Origin: CAZNMF01 sp035547155 | GTDB taxonomy: Bacteria; Acidobacteriota; Vicinamibacteria; Vicinamibacterales; SCN-69-37 | Reading direction: 5' to 3' | DNA: 16,857 nucleotides | Assembly: GCA_035547155.1 (NCBI GenBank) | Contig: DASZVJ010000030.1 | Location: forward strand, 1-16,857 | Shown here: piece by piece, positions 1 through 8,386 of the stretch | How the letters are laid out: each line of letters opens with the position of its first letter | How positions within the stretch are numbered: position 1 is the stretch's first letter | Program-made: the position numbers and the translations under genes | The notes under the pieces: model-generated | Database searches by the model: none | What the model was told of the DNA's origin: nothing | The model's input: the letters and a program-made list of their open reading frames with translations, nothing else

Positions 1-723
1 GCCCGCATACACGTTCGCCTGCACTTCCTTGCCGCCGAACGCGCCGCCCATGCGCAGGCACTCCACGATGACGCGATGCCGCGGCAGGCCGAGCACGCGC
101 GCGACAACGTCCTGCGTCTCGGACGGATGCTGCGTCGACGATTGAACGGTCACGCCGCCACTCTCGTCCAGCCACGCGATCGCGGCCTGCGTCTCGAGAT
201 AGAAGTGCTCCTGGCCGCCGACCGCAATCTCACCTTCGAGACGAAACGCGCTCTCTGCCAGCGCGGCGTCGACATCACCGCGCGCGAGACGCAGCTCGTC
301 GGTCAGATAGCTGCCCGCGTCGATCGCCTGTTCGATTGTCAGAATTGCCGGCAGCGGCTCGTACGTCGCGACAACACAATCCGCACCGCGCCGCGCGGCC
401 TCCTGCGTTTCCCCGAGCACCCAGGCGACGGGCTGACGATGGAACATCACCTCGCGCGGAAATAGCGGCTCGTCGTGTCTCGCCGCGCCCGAATCGCCCT
501 CTCCCGGCACATCGTCAGCGGTGAGCACGGCGACGACGCCGGGCTCGGCGGAGGCAGCGGACACGTCGAGCGTGACGATGCACGCGTGCACGTGCGGCGC
601 GAGCACGGGCCACGCGTGCAGCAACCCGACGAAGCGCGGCGACAGATCGTCGGTGTAGAGGGCCGCCCCCGTGACGTGGCCGCGCGCGGACTCGTGCGGA
701 ACGGCGTCGCCCACGCGCGTCAT
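1..723 (-). CDS. xdhB: Xanthine dehydrogenase molybdenum-binding subunit, partial (C-terminal part beyond window)
   Basis: Reading the minus strand from an ATG at 723 gives 241 codons with no stop before the window edge, so the gene is cut at its 3' end. The product begins MTRVGDAVPHESARGHVTGA, which is the usual N-terminus of the molybdopterin-binding subunit. The family motifs GGQEHFYLET (about residue 183) and MGGAFGGKE (about residue 225) are visible; the first lies in the Moco-binding part and the second leads into the substrate pocket. The enzyme hydroxylates hypoxanthine and xanthine to urate, passing electrons to the Fe-S/FAD subunit. Its ATG overlaps the xdhA stop as ATGA, so the two are translationally coupled. 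Full-length subunits are roughly 750-780 residues, so about two thirds is missing here. A related aldehyde- or purine-hydroxylase specificity cannot be excluded from this fragment, but GGQEHFYLET favours xanthine dehydrogenase. Confidence 0.93.
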   Translation of the reverse strand, partial: MTRVGDAVPHESARGHVTGAALYTDDLSPRFVGLLHAWPVLAPHVHACIVTLDVSAASAEPGVVAVLTADDVPGEGDSGAARHDEPLFPREVMFHRQPVAWVLGETQEAARRGADCVVATYEPLPAILTIEQAIDAGSYLTDELRLARGDVDAALAESAFRLEGEIAVGGQEHFYLETQAAIAWLDESGGVTVQSSTQHPSETQDVVARVLGLPRHRVIVECLRMGGAFGGKEVQANVYAG

Positions 724-2087
724 GATCGATGCTCCCACCAGAACTTCTCGACCAGCGAGCGCGAGACCGCGCGGCGGTACGCGCTCGATCCGCGATGATC
801 GCTGAGCGGCGTGAGCATGCGATCGAGCGCGTCGCCGGCGCGCGCGACCGCGCGCTCGTTCCAGCGCTCGCCGAGCATGGCGTCTTCGGCCGCGGTGACG
901 CGCAGCGGCGTCGCGGCCACGCCGCCGAATGCCACGCGCGCGCGAGTGACGCGGCCGTGCGCGTCGCAATCGACGGCCATCGCGGCCGCGACCGTGCTGA
1001 TGTCGTCGAGCCGGCGCTTGGCGACTTTGTAGAACGCCAGACGCGACGGCCAAGGTTTCGGTATCCGGATGGCGGCAATCACCTCCGCCGGCTGCAGCGT
1101 CGTCTGACGATAGCCGGTGAAGAAGCGATCGAGCGGCACGACGCGCGAGCCTGAACGGCCGGCGATTTCGACACGGGCGTCGAGCGCGAGCAGCAGCGGC
1201 GCCGAGTCGCCGATCGGCGATGCCGTCGCGAGATTTCCGCCGAGCGTGGCGCGATTGCGAATCAGCGGCGACGCGAACAGCGTCAGCCACTCGTGGACCA
1301 CGGCCGGCGCACCGGACCAGCGCGACGGAATGTCCGAGAGCGGCAGTCCCGCGCCGATCCGGATCTCGTCGTCGCGCTCGCTGCACGCGCGCAGCTCTTC
1401 GATCGCGTCGAGGCTCACGAGATGCGGCCAGCGACGATGCCGCAGGTTCGACTCGACGCCGACGTCGGTCGCGCCGGCGACGATCTTCGCATCGGGATTC
1501 GTCTCGAGAATCGCCAGCGCGTCGGACAGCGACGATGGACGCGAGAAATCAGCGGCATGAACGACATCGAGCGGCAGCGCGGGCTGCGCGAGACGATCAC
1601 GAAGCGCGCCTGCCGGCGGCGCGCCCAGCGACAAGGCGGCATCGCGAATGGGACGATAGCCGGTACAGCGGCAGAGATTTCCGGCCAACGCCAGCGGATC
1701 ACACGGACCCACGCGATCGGGACGATACTGCTCGGCGAACAGGCTCATCACGAAGCCCGGGGTGCAGTAGCCGCACTGCGATCCACCGGCCGCCGCCATC
1801 GCCTGCTGCGCATCGGCCAGCGTGCCGTCGTGCGCGAGGCCTTCGACGGTGTAGATCTCCCGTCCCGCCGCCATCGGCAGGAGCATCAGACAACTATTGA
1901 TGACGCGGTACGTACTGCCGCGATCGTGCGGTGCGACGAGGGCGACGGCGCAGGCGCCGCACTCGCCTTCGGCGCAGCCTTCCTTCGCGCCCGTCAATCC
2001 ACGCGCGCGAAGGCATTCGAGGAGCGTGATGTGCGACGGCGCGTCGCGAAGCGTCACGAGCTCGCCGTTGAGGCGAAACGCGATCAC
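720..2087 (-). CDS. xdhA: Xanthine dehydrogenase small subunit (2Fe-2S and FAD domains)
   Basis: The 455-residue product matches the usual length of bacterial XdhA. The N-terminal plant-ferredoxin-like [2Fe-2S] domain has C38, C43, C46 (GCAEGECGAC) and C66. The helical second [2Fe-2S] domain has C105 and C108 (SQCGYCTPG) and C139 and C141 (GNLCRCTGYRP). A CO-dehydrogenase-type FAD domain follows from about residue 180, with IVAGATDVGV and the flavin-binding NRATLGGNLATASPIGDSAP. It carries electrons from the molybdenum centre of XdhB to NAD+. The start is GTG at 2087 (VIAFRLNGELVTL), where the family normally begins. A -10-like hexamer sits only 7 nt upstream and there is no Shine-Dalgarno, suggesting a leaderless message. 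The stop overlaps the xdhB start by 4 nt. No xdhC maturation gene is seen in the window; it may lie beyond the left edge. Confidence 0.95.
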   Translation of the reverse strand: MIAFRLNGELVTLRDAPSHITLLECLRARGLTGAKEGCAEGECGACAVALVAPHDRGSTYRVINSCLMLLPMAAGREIYTVEGLAHDGTLADAQQAMAAAGGSQCGYCTPGFVMSLFAEQYRPDRVGPCDPLALAGNLCRCTGYRPIRDAALSLGAPPAGALRDRLAQPALPLDVVHAADFSRPSSLSDALAILETNPDAKIVAGATDVGVESNLRHRRWPHLVSLDAIEELRACSERDDEIRIGAGLPLSDIPSRWSGAPAVVHEWLTLFASPLIRNRATLGGNLATASPIGDSAPLLLALDARVEIAGRSGSRVVPLDRFFTGYRQTTLQPAEVIAAIRIPKPWPSRLAFYKVAKRRLDDISTVAAAMAVDCDAHGRVTRARVAFGGVAATPLRVTAAEDAMLGERWNERAVARAGDALDRMLTPLSDHRGSSAYRRAVSRSLVEKFWWEHRS

Positions 2088-2094
2088 CCCGAGG

Positions 2095-2100
2095 ATTGTA
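2095..2100 (-). promoter_or_regulatory. Candidate -10 element for xdhA (leaderless)
   Basis: The minus strand reads CGCTACAATCCTCGGGGTG, where TACAAT is a good -10 hexamer and the final GTG is the xdhA start codon. Seven bases separate hexamer and start codon, so transcription should begin at or next to the GTG. No clear -35 is seen. The 137-nt gap between the aminotransferase stop and xdhA holds nothing else convincing, only a 12-bp GC palindrome at 2126-2137. Confidence 0.5.
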
Positions 2101-2224
2101 GCGCGCGATCGCCGGCAGCCGCGGGCGACGCGCGTCGACGTTTTTGTCGCGAGTCCCTCACGGGCCGCCGCACGTCAGGCGCTGACCTCCATCAAGGCGC
2201 GACGCGCGCAGCCTCGCGACGGCG

Positions 2225-3409
2225 TCAGTGGCGCGCGGCCGAGGCGGCCCACCGGTCGGACACCGCTTTGATTCGCCCGACGGCATCGACGATGTTCGCC
2301 AGCGAATTGGCGGCGCTGAACCGGAGATAGCCGTCGCCATATTCCCCGAACGCCGTGCCGCTCAGGCACGCGACGCCCGCTTCGTTCAGCAGCAGATCCG
2401 CGAGCGCTTTCGACGACAGGCCGGTGCCGGTGACGTTGGGAAACGCGTAGAACGCGCCGGCTGGCAGCGCGCAACGGAAGCCGGGAATCTGGTTCAGGCC
2501 CGCGACCATCGCATCTCTGCGCTTCCTGAATTCCGCGACCATCGTCGTCACCGCGTCCTGCGGGCCCTGGAGCGCGGCCATGCCCGCACGCTGCGTGAAG
2601 CTTGCGGTGCACGAGTTCGAGTTGACGGTCAGCAGGTTCACCGCGTCCGCCAGCCACTTCGGCATGACCCCGTAGCCGAGACGCCACCCCGTCATCGAGT
2701 ACGTCTTCGAAAAGCCATCAAGAATGATCGTCTTCTCGAGCATGCCGTCGCAGCCCGAGATCGACACCGGCTCCTCTTCGTACCAGATGCGCGAGTAGAT
2801 CTCGTCGCTCAGGATCATCAGATCGCGATCGCGCAACATCGCGGCGATCGCGTGGATGTCGTCCTTCGGGATCACGCCGCCGGTCGGGTTGCACGGCGAG
2901 TTGAGGATGACCAGCTTCGTGCGCGGCGAGAGCTTCGATCGCAGCACGTCGAGATCGAACGAGAACCCGCGCGACTCGACGAGCGGGATCGGCACCGGCG
3001 TGCCGCCGAGGAAGCGGATCACCGACGCGTAGATCGGGAAGCCGGGATCGGGATAGATGACCTCGTCGCCGGGCTCGACCAGCGCCGTCATCGTCAGGTA
3101 CATGATCGGCTTGCCGCCCGGCACGACGCAGACGTTGTCCGCGGTGACGCCGATGCCGCGCGTGCGCGAGACGTAGGCCGCGATGACCTCGCGGAACTCC
3201 GGGAAGCCTGGCGTCGGCCCGTACTTCGTCCAGCCCTCGTCGAGCGCGCGCTTGCCCGCCTCGACGACGTGCGGCGGCGTCGGAAAGTCCGGCTCGCCGA
3301 TCTCGAGATGGATGATGTTCTTGCCCTGCCGCTCGAGCGCCCGCGCGCGCGCGAGCACCTCGAACGCCGACTCGGACCCGAGCCGTGACATGCGTTCCGC
3401 GAGTTTCAT
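2225..3409 (-). CDS. Class I/II pyridoxal-phosphate aminotransferase (AspC/AAT family)
   Basis: The 394-residue product is a fold-type I PLP aminotransferase. Near the N-terminus is HLEIGEPDFPTPP. PNPTGG-type binding appears as SPCNPTGG (N174), followed by D202 and Y205 (LSDEIYSRIWYE). The Schiff-base lysine is K235 in DGFSKTYSMTGWRLGYG, with R243 for the PLP phosphate. The arginine in GYLRFSAANS near the C-terminus should bind the substrate carboxylate. The length is normal for the family. A longer in-frame extension upstream is rejected because an extended -10 promoter (3454-3462) lies inside it and the family N-terminus starts at MKLAERMSRL. The substrate is not determined by sequence; aspartate, alanine or aromatic amino acids are all possible. 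It lies between the adenosine deaminase and xdhA genes on the same strand but appears to have its own promoter, so a role in purine catabolism is only a guess. Confidence 0.93.
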   Translation of the reverse strand: MKLAERMSRLGSESAFEVLARARALERQGKNIIHLEIGEPDFPTPPHVVEAGKRALDEGWTKYGPTPGFPEFREVIAAYVSRTRGIGVTADNVCVVPGGKPIMYLTMTALVEPGDEVIYPDPGFPIYASVIRFLGGTPVPIPLVESRGFSFDLDVLRSKLSPRTKLVILNSPCNPTGGVIPKDDIHAIAAMLRDRDLMILSDEIYSRIWYEEEPVSISGCDGMLEKTIILDGFSKTYSMTGWRLGYGVMPKWLADAVNLLTVNSNSCTASFTQRAGMAALQGPQDAVTTMVAEFRKRRDAMVAGLNQIPGFRCALPAGAFYAFPNVTGTGLSSKALADLLLNEAGVACLSGTAFGEYGDGYLRFSAANSLANIVDAVGRIKAVSDRWAASAARH

Positions 3410-3453
3410 GGTGTACCGACTGACGCGCGTGTGCGCGTCGCTCCAATCGGCGC

Positions 3454-3462
3454 AGTATAGCA
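3454..3462 (-). promoter_or_regulatory. Extended -10 promoter for the aminotransferase gene
   Basis: The minus strand reads TTGCTATACTGCGCC: a TGC extension directly before TATACT, the classic extended -10 arrangement that can work without a -35. The predicted transcription start is about 3447, giving a leader of roughly 38 nt before the ATG at 3409. The hexamer lies in the 80-nt gap after the adenosine deaminase stop. The same TGCTATnnTG core recurs at 12786 and 14658. Confidence 0.6.
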
Positions 3463-3489
3463 AGTCGCCGCCGCGCGCCCGGATTGGCG

Positions 3490-5055
3490 CTAATGCGCGA
3501 CCGACTGTTCGCGCTCGAATGCCACGAGATCGGCCTCGAGCGCCCACTGCAGCCGCCCCTTGACCGTCGTCGCGAGCCAGGTCGCACAGTCGCCTGCCGG
3601 CGCCGCCGCGGGCGACGCAGACGCGCATGCGTCCACATGGACGCCGCGCCGGATGTCCCGCCACAGCGACGCGCCGTCGACGAAGGCGTGCTCGAGGCTC
3701 ATCCGCGCCATCAATTTCAAGTCGCGGTACGGCAAGGCGTAGTCGCGCTCCGCCCGCCAGTACTCCTGCGTGATGTCCGTTCGCGAGATGCCTTCGTCGT
3801 CGGTCGCAAGCGCGACAGGGACCCCGTGCTGCAAGTACACGGGCAGCGGATGTTCGGTGCCGCGTACGCCGAGAATCAAGTCATTGCTCGTGAGGCAGAT
3901 CTCGACGAGCACCTGTCTCGCCGCCATCTCGTCGAGCAGTGCCTCGGCATCGTCTTCGTACATCACATCGACGCCGTGGCCGATCCGCAATGCTCCGGCC
4001 TCCACCGATTCGCGAATGTGCGAGCGCAGACCATCGGGCGGCACGAGCCCGGGCGCGAGCTCCCCGGCGTGCAGCGCGATGCGCGCGCGTGGAAAGCCCG
4101 GCGCGAGGAATCGCAGCATGGCCATGTGCAGCGGAAAATCGCGCATGGACACCGGGCCGTCCTCCGGCGCGACGAGGTTGAGACCGACGACTGGCGAGCC
4201 AGGACGACTCGCGAGCATGAGGCCGGTCAACATCTGCGCGAACACAACGGACGGCGGCCTCGATCGGATGACCTGGTACAGATAGCGCACGGCGACGCGG
4301 CAGCCCGGCTGCGGCGCGGCGGTCGCGCACCCGAGCACCTCGCGCTTGCGCGACTCGGCCGATCGCAGGAATGCCAGCGACTGATCGACGACGGCCGACA
4401 GTCGTGGCTCGATGGCCGCTCGCATCGCGGCGAGATCGCCGGTCCATGGCACGCCGGCCGCGATCCCCGCCGCGCCGCCATTGTCAGGACTGACCATCGA
4501 CTCGACGTACGACACGCGCCCTGCGGCCGCTCGCGACGCGTTCTCGGCGAGCATGTCACCGGTGCGCCCGGACGTCGCCAGTCCGTAGCGGCTGCCCACG
4601 TCGAAGAAATGATCGTGGCCGCTCTGCCCGGAGAGCTCCCAGTGGCGCATCGACCAGGCGTCGATGAGCCGGCCGTACAGCGCGGCGTCCGTCAGCGCAT
4701 CGGCGATCGGCGGACGTTCCGGCCGTGCGCACGGCGGTGGCGTCAACGCCAAGGCCGGCGTCGCGCACAAGCCCGCTTCGGCCGCCCACGTGATGTACGA
4801 CTCGGCGTAAATGGCGCCACCCAGATGGCTGTGCAGATCGGCGCCTTTTGGCAGGCGGCTCAGGAACGCGTACAACTCGAGCGGCGACGCACGCAGCGAC
4901 TCGAGACGCGCCGCCGTCCGCACCTCGGCCGACTGCGGCGGTGAGATCGCCACGCGCGGATGGCCGGTGCATGCCGCCGCGAACGCGACGAGCAGGACGG
5001 CGACGACACGGCGCGGGGCCGCTCCCCTCTCTGGCGTCCTTCGCCTCAACGCCAT
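3490..5055 (-). CDS. Adenosine deaminase family lipoprotein (exported)
   Basis: The 521-residue product starts with a basic stretch, a hydrophobic segment and a lipobox-like FAAAC (C29), so it should be exported and lipid-anchored. The metal-dependent deaminase motifs occur in order: H75 and H77 in LPKGADLHSHLGGA, H329 and E332 in ALHAGE, H360 in RIGHGVDVM, and D419-D420 in ALATDDEGIS. These correspond to the zinc ligands and catalytic residues of adenosine deaminase, which converts adenosine to inosine and ammonia. At about 520 residues it is longer than cytoplasmic Add (about 340) and nearer the secreted ADGF/ADA2-type length, partly through an insertion around residues 95-180. Its ATG lies 10 nt inside the end of the permease gene, so it is the third gene of the ABC unit. 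Nucleoside specificity is inferred from the family only. Confidence 0.9.
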   Translation of the reverse strand: MALRRRTPERGAAPRRVVAVLLVAFAAACTGHPRVAISPPQSAEVRTAARLESLRASPLELYAFLSRLPKGADLHSHLGGAIYAESYITWAAEAGLCATPALALTPPPCARPERPPIADALTDAALYGRLIDAWSMRHWELSGQSGHDHFFDVGSRYGLATSGRTGDMLAENASRAAAGRVSYVESMVSPDNGGAAGIAAGVPWTGDLAAMRAAIEPRLSAVVDQSLAFLRSAESRKREVLGCATAAPQPGCRVAVRYLYQVIRSRPPSVVFAQMLTGLMLASRPGSPVVGLNLVAPEDGPVSMRDFPLHMAMLRFLAPGFPRARIALHAGELAPGLVPPDGLRSHIRESVEAGALRIGHGVDVMYEDDAEALLDEMAARQVLVEICLTSNDLILGVRGTEHPLPVYLQHGVPVALATDDEGISRTDITQEYWRAERDYALPYRDLKLMARMSLEHAFVDGASLWRDIRRGVHVDACASASPAAAPAGDCATWLATTVKGRLQWALEADLVAFEREQSVAH

Positions 5056-6086
5056 CGGAAGAGCCGCAGCGCGAGCGTGAAACACACGACGAGCCAGATG
5101 GCGAGGGCGGCGACCTCGTGTCCGAGCTGCCGCACGCTGACCGCTTGCAGCATCGTCGCGCGCAGCGCGTCGATCAGCGCCGTCAACGGCAGCGCGCGGA
5201 TGATCGGCTGCACGACGTCGGGAAACCGCTGCGACGAGAAGAACACGCCGGAGACGATCCACATCGGCATCATGACGACGTTCATGATGCCGGACGCGGC
5301 TTCGATCGTGCGGGCGCGGGAGGCGATGAGCAGGCCGAGCGCGCTGAACGACAACGACCCGAGCACGCAGAGCGCCGCAAGCTGCACGATCGACCCGCGG
5401 ACGGGCACGCCGAACACGAGCACCGCGAAGACGATCGGGACCGCGACCTCGAAGCCGAGCAGCAACAGCCGCCACAGCAGGAACGACAGCAGGTAGTACG
5501 AGCGCGGCATCGGCGTCGCGATGATCCGCTTCATGAGCTTGCGCCGGCGCGCGTCGACGATCGCGAAGCCGAGTCCCCAGATCGAGTTGCCCATGATGCC
5601 CATGCCGACCAGGCCGGGCACGAGGAAGTCGATGTACCGCGCGCCGACCTCGCGCGCGACGTCGTCGTCTGCCGTAACGGGATCCACGCGGCCGGCGGCC
5701 TTCTGAATCGCGCGATCGACGAGCATGCGCGCGGTGCGCGCTTCGGGGTTCGTGTCGTCGTAGCGATAGATGACGGATGACTCCGGACCGGGCTCGGCGA
5801 CGAGCACGATCTTGCCCGCGCGCAGTGCCTGCTGCGCGGCAGTCTCGTCGAGCTGCTCGACGATCAGCAGCGGATCCTGATGGAGCGCGGCGGCGATCGA
5901 CGGCGACACCGCAGCGACACGCACCGTCTCGGCCGGTTGATTGCGGAATGCGACGCCGAGGCCGGCGGCGAGCAGCACGGGAAAAATCAATCCCCAGAAC
6001 AGCGCCTCCGGCTCGCGCACGAACTCGCGAAATCGTAAGAGCGTGAGCTGGACGAGCGCGTCCGGGCGCCAGGATGCATTACTCAT
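5046..6086 (-). CDS. ABC-2 type transporter permease
   Basis: The 346-residue membrane protein has the layout of ABC-2 export permeases. There is one N-terminal transmembrane segment (ALFWGLIFPVLLAAGLGVAF), then an extracytoplasmic domain of about 120 residues. A cluster of five further hydrophobic segments follows from about residue 155 to the end, including the ABC-2 region with MNVVMMPMWIVSGVFFSSQRFP. It would form the channel with the ATPase encoded just upstream, exporting a drug, lipid or polysaccharide; the substrate is not indicated. The ATG overlaps the ATPase stop by 8 nt, and its own 3' end overlaps the adenosine deaminase start by 10 nt. The three genes therefore form one tightly coupled translational unit. 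Confidence 0.93.
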   Translation of the reverse strand: MSNASWRPDALVQLTLLRFREFVREPEALFWGLIFPVLLAAGLGVAFRNQPAETVRVAAVSPSIAAALHQDPLLIVEQLDETAAQQALRAGKIVLVAEPGPESSVIYRYDDTNPEARTARMLVDRAIQKAAGRVDPVTADDDVAREVGARYIDFLVPGLVGMGIMGNSIWGLGFAIVDARRRKLMKRIIATPMPRSYYLLSFLLWRLLLLGFEVAVPIVFAVLVFGVPVRGSIVQLAALCVLGSLSFSALGLLIASRARTIEAASGIMNVVMMPMWIVSGVFFSSQRFPDVVQPIIRALPLTALIDALRATMLQAVSVRQLGHEVAALAIWLVVCFTLALRLFRWR

Positions 6087-7017
6087 CGCGCAGATGCCTC
6101 CCGGTCAGCGCGACGAAGACGTCCTCGAGCGTCGCCGAGCGCGTGCGCAGCTCCGTCAGCGGCACGCCCTGGCGGCCGAGCGCGTCGAGCAGCGCGGGCA
6201 TCGCACGATGGAGCTCGGTCACCTGCATCGACACACCGTCGTCGCCCGCACGCACCTCGCGCGCACCGGGGATCGCACCGATCGCCTCGAGATCGATCGG
6301 CATGCCGGTCGAGAACTCGACGACGTGCTCGACGCCGATCGACGCGACGAGCTCCCGCGGCGTGCCACGCGCGATCACCTTGCCGTGATCCATGATCGCG
6401 ACGCGCCCGCACAACCGTTCGGCCTCGTCCATGTAGTGCGTCGTCAGGACGATCGTCCGGCCGTCGCGCTTGAACTGCTCGATGAGATCCCAGACCTGAC
6501 GACGCGCCTGCGGATCGAGCCCCGTCGTCGGCTCGTCGAGGAACAACAGATCCGGCTCGCCGACGAGCGCGCACGCGAGCGCGAGCCGCTGCTTCTGCCC
6601 GCCGGACAGAGCGCCGACGCGCGCGTCGCGCTTCTCCTCCAGCTCGACGAGCGCGATCGCGTCGGACGGCTTCGGCCCGCGACGGAAGAAGCTGCGGAAG
6701 AGCTGGACGGTCTCGAGGACTGTGATCTTCTCGGAGAGCTGCGTCTCCTGCAGCTGAATGCCGAGCCGCTGACGAATCTCCGACGCGTTCGTCTCCCAGC
6801 GCATCCCGAACAGCTCGACGACGCCGGCGTCGGCCGTCGTCAGGCCCTCGCAGATCTCGATCGTCGTCGTCTTGCCCGCGCCGTTCGGCCCGAGCAGACC
6901 GAAGCATTCGCCGGCCACGACCTCGAGATCGATGCCGTCGACGGCGACGACGTCCTTGTAGGACTTGCGGAGGCCGCGCACGAGCAACACCGCGCGCGGC
7001 GGAGACGCGAGGGACAT
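6079..7017 (-). CDS. ABC-2 type transporter ATP-binding protein
   Basis: The 312-residue ABC ATPase has Walker A GPNGAGKT (43-50), the Q-loop near Q88-Q90, signature LSGGQ (137-141), Walker B LLFLDEP (157-163) and the switch histidine H194 in TTHYMDEAERL. The C-terminal 90 residues form the extra domain typical of DrrA/CcmA-like exporter ATPases, ending RSATLEDVFVALTGRHL. It powers export together with the downstream permease. It is the first gene of the ATPase-permease-deaminase unit. The minus strand just before the ATG has CATACT 9 nt upstream and no Shine-Dalgarno, so the message may be nearly leaderless. Confidence 0.96.
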   Translation of the reverse strand: MSLASPPRAVLLVRGLRKSYKDVVAVDGIDLEVVAGECFGLLGPNGAGKTTTIEICEGLTTADAGVVELFGMRWETNASEIRQRLGIQLQETQLSEKITVLETVQLFRSFFRRGPKPSDAIALVELEEKRDARVGALSGGQKQRLALACALVGEPDLLFLDEPTTGLDPQARRQVWDLIEQFKRDGRTIVLTTHYMDEAERLCGRVAIMDHGKVIARGTPRELVASIGVEHVVEFSTGMPIDLEAIGAIPGAREVRAGDDGVSMQVTELHRAMPALLDALGRQGVPLTELRTRSATLEDVFVALTGRHLRDE

Positions 7018-7026
7018 GCGTCAGCC

Positions 7027-7032
7027 AGTATG
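7027..7032 (-). promoter_or_regulatory. Candidate -10 element for the ABC operon
   Basis: The minus strand reads GACATACTGGCTGACGCATG. CATACT resembles a -10 hexamer and lies 9 nt before the ATPase ATG, so the message would have little or no leader. No -35 is apparent, and the call rests partly on the same spacing before three other genes here. Confidence 0.35.
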
Positions 7033-7078
7033 TCGTCGGCGCGTGACGCGGGTCAAAGCGCGATCGCCAGCGCGCGCG

Positions 7079-8359
7079 TCATTGCGGCGTTACAGGCAGG
7101 CTCGCAGTGATGTCGGCGAGCGAGACGCCGAGCACGCCCTTCGCGATCGCGTCGAGATCGGCGTCATCGCCTTGCAAATGAATCGTGCGATGGACGTGCT
7201 GCAGCGACGCATTCGGCGCGAGCGCCGCGGCCGGCGACGAGGACTCGATCTCGTAGAACGGCCCGAGCGGCGGCTGTCCCGGCCCGAGCGGACCGTCGTT
7301 GTAGCTGTTGATCACGTCGCCGCCGTACGGGTGCACCTGCTTTTCCCACATCGAGTTGACGTAGCCGCGCGTATCGGCGGGCACGGTCACCTGGATGATC
7401 GTCAGCACGTGGCCGTCGGGATCGTAGCTGCCGGCGACGCCGCGGACGCGCGGCCGTGGGATGCCGATCTTCCCGCGCTGACGCCCGTCGGCGCGCAGGA
7501 AGACCGTGTCATTCGCCACGCGCAACCGATCCGCGGGAATCGCGCCGAAGTACGCGTCGTTGACGACAGGTCCGCGCTCGGCCGTCGATCCGCCGGCGAC
7601 GGGAATCACGATCGTCGTGTGCGGTGCGGGCCGGAACTGGCCGAGGATCCAGATTGACACGAGGCCCGTGTCCTTCTTCCATGGCGCCGACCCCGTGTTT
7701 GTGATGCGATTATCCGACTCGTACGCGACGACGCGCACGCTCGCGGCGGGCGCGTGGCCGAGCAGCGTCGCGGCGGCGGCGCGATCGAGCAGGCGCACCG
7801 TGCGATCGACCCGCAGATCGAAGCGTGTTCCGGAATAGTTCGTCACCGCCATCGGCTCGCGGAACGTGATCGATCGATCCGTCTGATCGACGACGGACCA
7901 GCCGCCCCAGTCAATCGGCTCCGGCACCTGCCAGTGCTCGGTGTCGAACGCGGCGCCCGGCGGAAAGTACAAACCGTACTGTCCGCCCTCGGGACCGAGC
8001 CAGAAACGATCTTCACCGCCCAGCACGGTCATGTGCGGCTGGCGCTGACCGCCTTCGATGCCGGATCGATGGAGGTACCCGAAGCTCGCGCCGGATTCGC
8101 CGGCGGCCGTGCTCGTCATCACGCGCCCCTGATAGTCGGGCGCGATGGCGATCTGCGACTGCCTATCCGCGCTCGTGAGCACCGTCACGTGCGTGTGCGC
8201 GCGCAGAAACGCAACGTCGTCGCCGAACGTGCCTGGCGACGCGGACGCGGCGGATGCCGCCGGCTTCGACGACTCAGCGGGCACGGACGTCCCTCGATCG
8301 GCGCAGCCGAGAGATCCGATCAGACAGACGACGACGGTGACGGCAACGGATCGCAGCAT
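7079..8359 (-). CDS. Exported lipoprotein of unknown function, DUF6786-like
   Basis: The 426-residue product begins with an export signal, MLRSVAVTVVVCLIGSLGC, whose cysteine (C19 by this start) sits in a lipobox-like context with serine at -3, leucine at -2 and glycine at -1; that is imperfect but plausible. A low-complexity Ala/Ser/Pro linker follows. The body contains GGEDRFWLGPEGGQYGLYF, a WQVPEPIDWGGW stretch and QVHPYGGDVINSYNDGP. I associate these with an uncharacterised family that public annotation calls DUF6786, with a possible resemblance to sugar-mutarotase-like beta-sandwiches. Both points are from memory and uncertain. The ATG at 8359 is chosen because it begins the signal peptide and has GGGAG 8 nt upstream (8372-8368). 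A longer in-frame extension would run into the divergent Gfo/Idh gene. A carbohydrate-related role is only suggested by the Gfo/Idh and GMC neighbours. Confidence 0.8.
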   Translation of the reverse strand: MLRSVAVTVVVCLIGSLGCADRGTSVPAESSKPAASAASASPGTFGDDVAFLRAHTHVTVLTSADRQSQIAIAPDYQGRVMTSTAAGESGASFGYLHRSGIEGGQRQPHMTVLGGEDRFWLGPEGGQYGLYFPPGAAFDTEHWQVPEPIDWGGWSVVDQTDRSITFREPMAVTNYSGTRFDLRVDRTVRLLDRAAAATLLGHAPAASVRVVAYESDNRITNTGSAPWKKDTGLVSIWILGQFRPAPHTTIVIPVAGGSTAERGPVVNDAYFGAIPADRLRVANDTVFLRADGRQRGKIGIPRPRVRGVAGSYDPDGHVLTIIQVTVPADTRGYVNSMWEKQVHPYGGDVINSYNDGPLGPGQPPLGPFYEIESSSPAAALAPNASLQHVHRTIHLQGDDADLDAIAKGVLGVSLADITASLPVTPQ

Positions 8360-8386
8360 CGACAACACTCCCGCGATGGATGGCAG

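Noticed and set aside
2126..2137. A 12-bp palindrome CGACGCGCGTCG followed by TTTTT as a plus-strand terminator
   Set aside because: No plus-strand gene precedes it, and a loopless palindrome is a poor terminator. The region lies between two minus-strand genes.
1293..3388. Two long plus-strand open frames (1293-2330 and 2228-3388)
   Set aside because: They lie opposite xdhA and the aminotransferase, both of which have complete active-site motifs. The plus-strand products are Arg/Asp-rich shadows.
3484..4944. A 486-codon open frame on the plus strand opposite the adenosine deaminase gene
   Set aside because: The minus-strand frame has all the deaminase motifs and a lipobox. The plus-strand product has no recognisable domain and a shadow-like composition.
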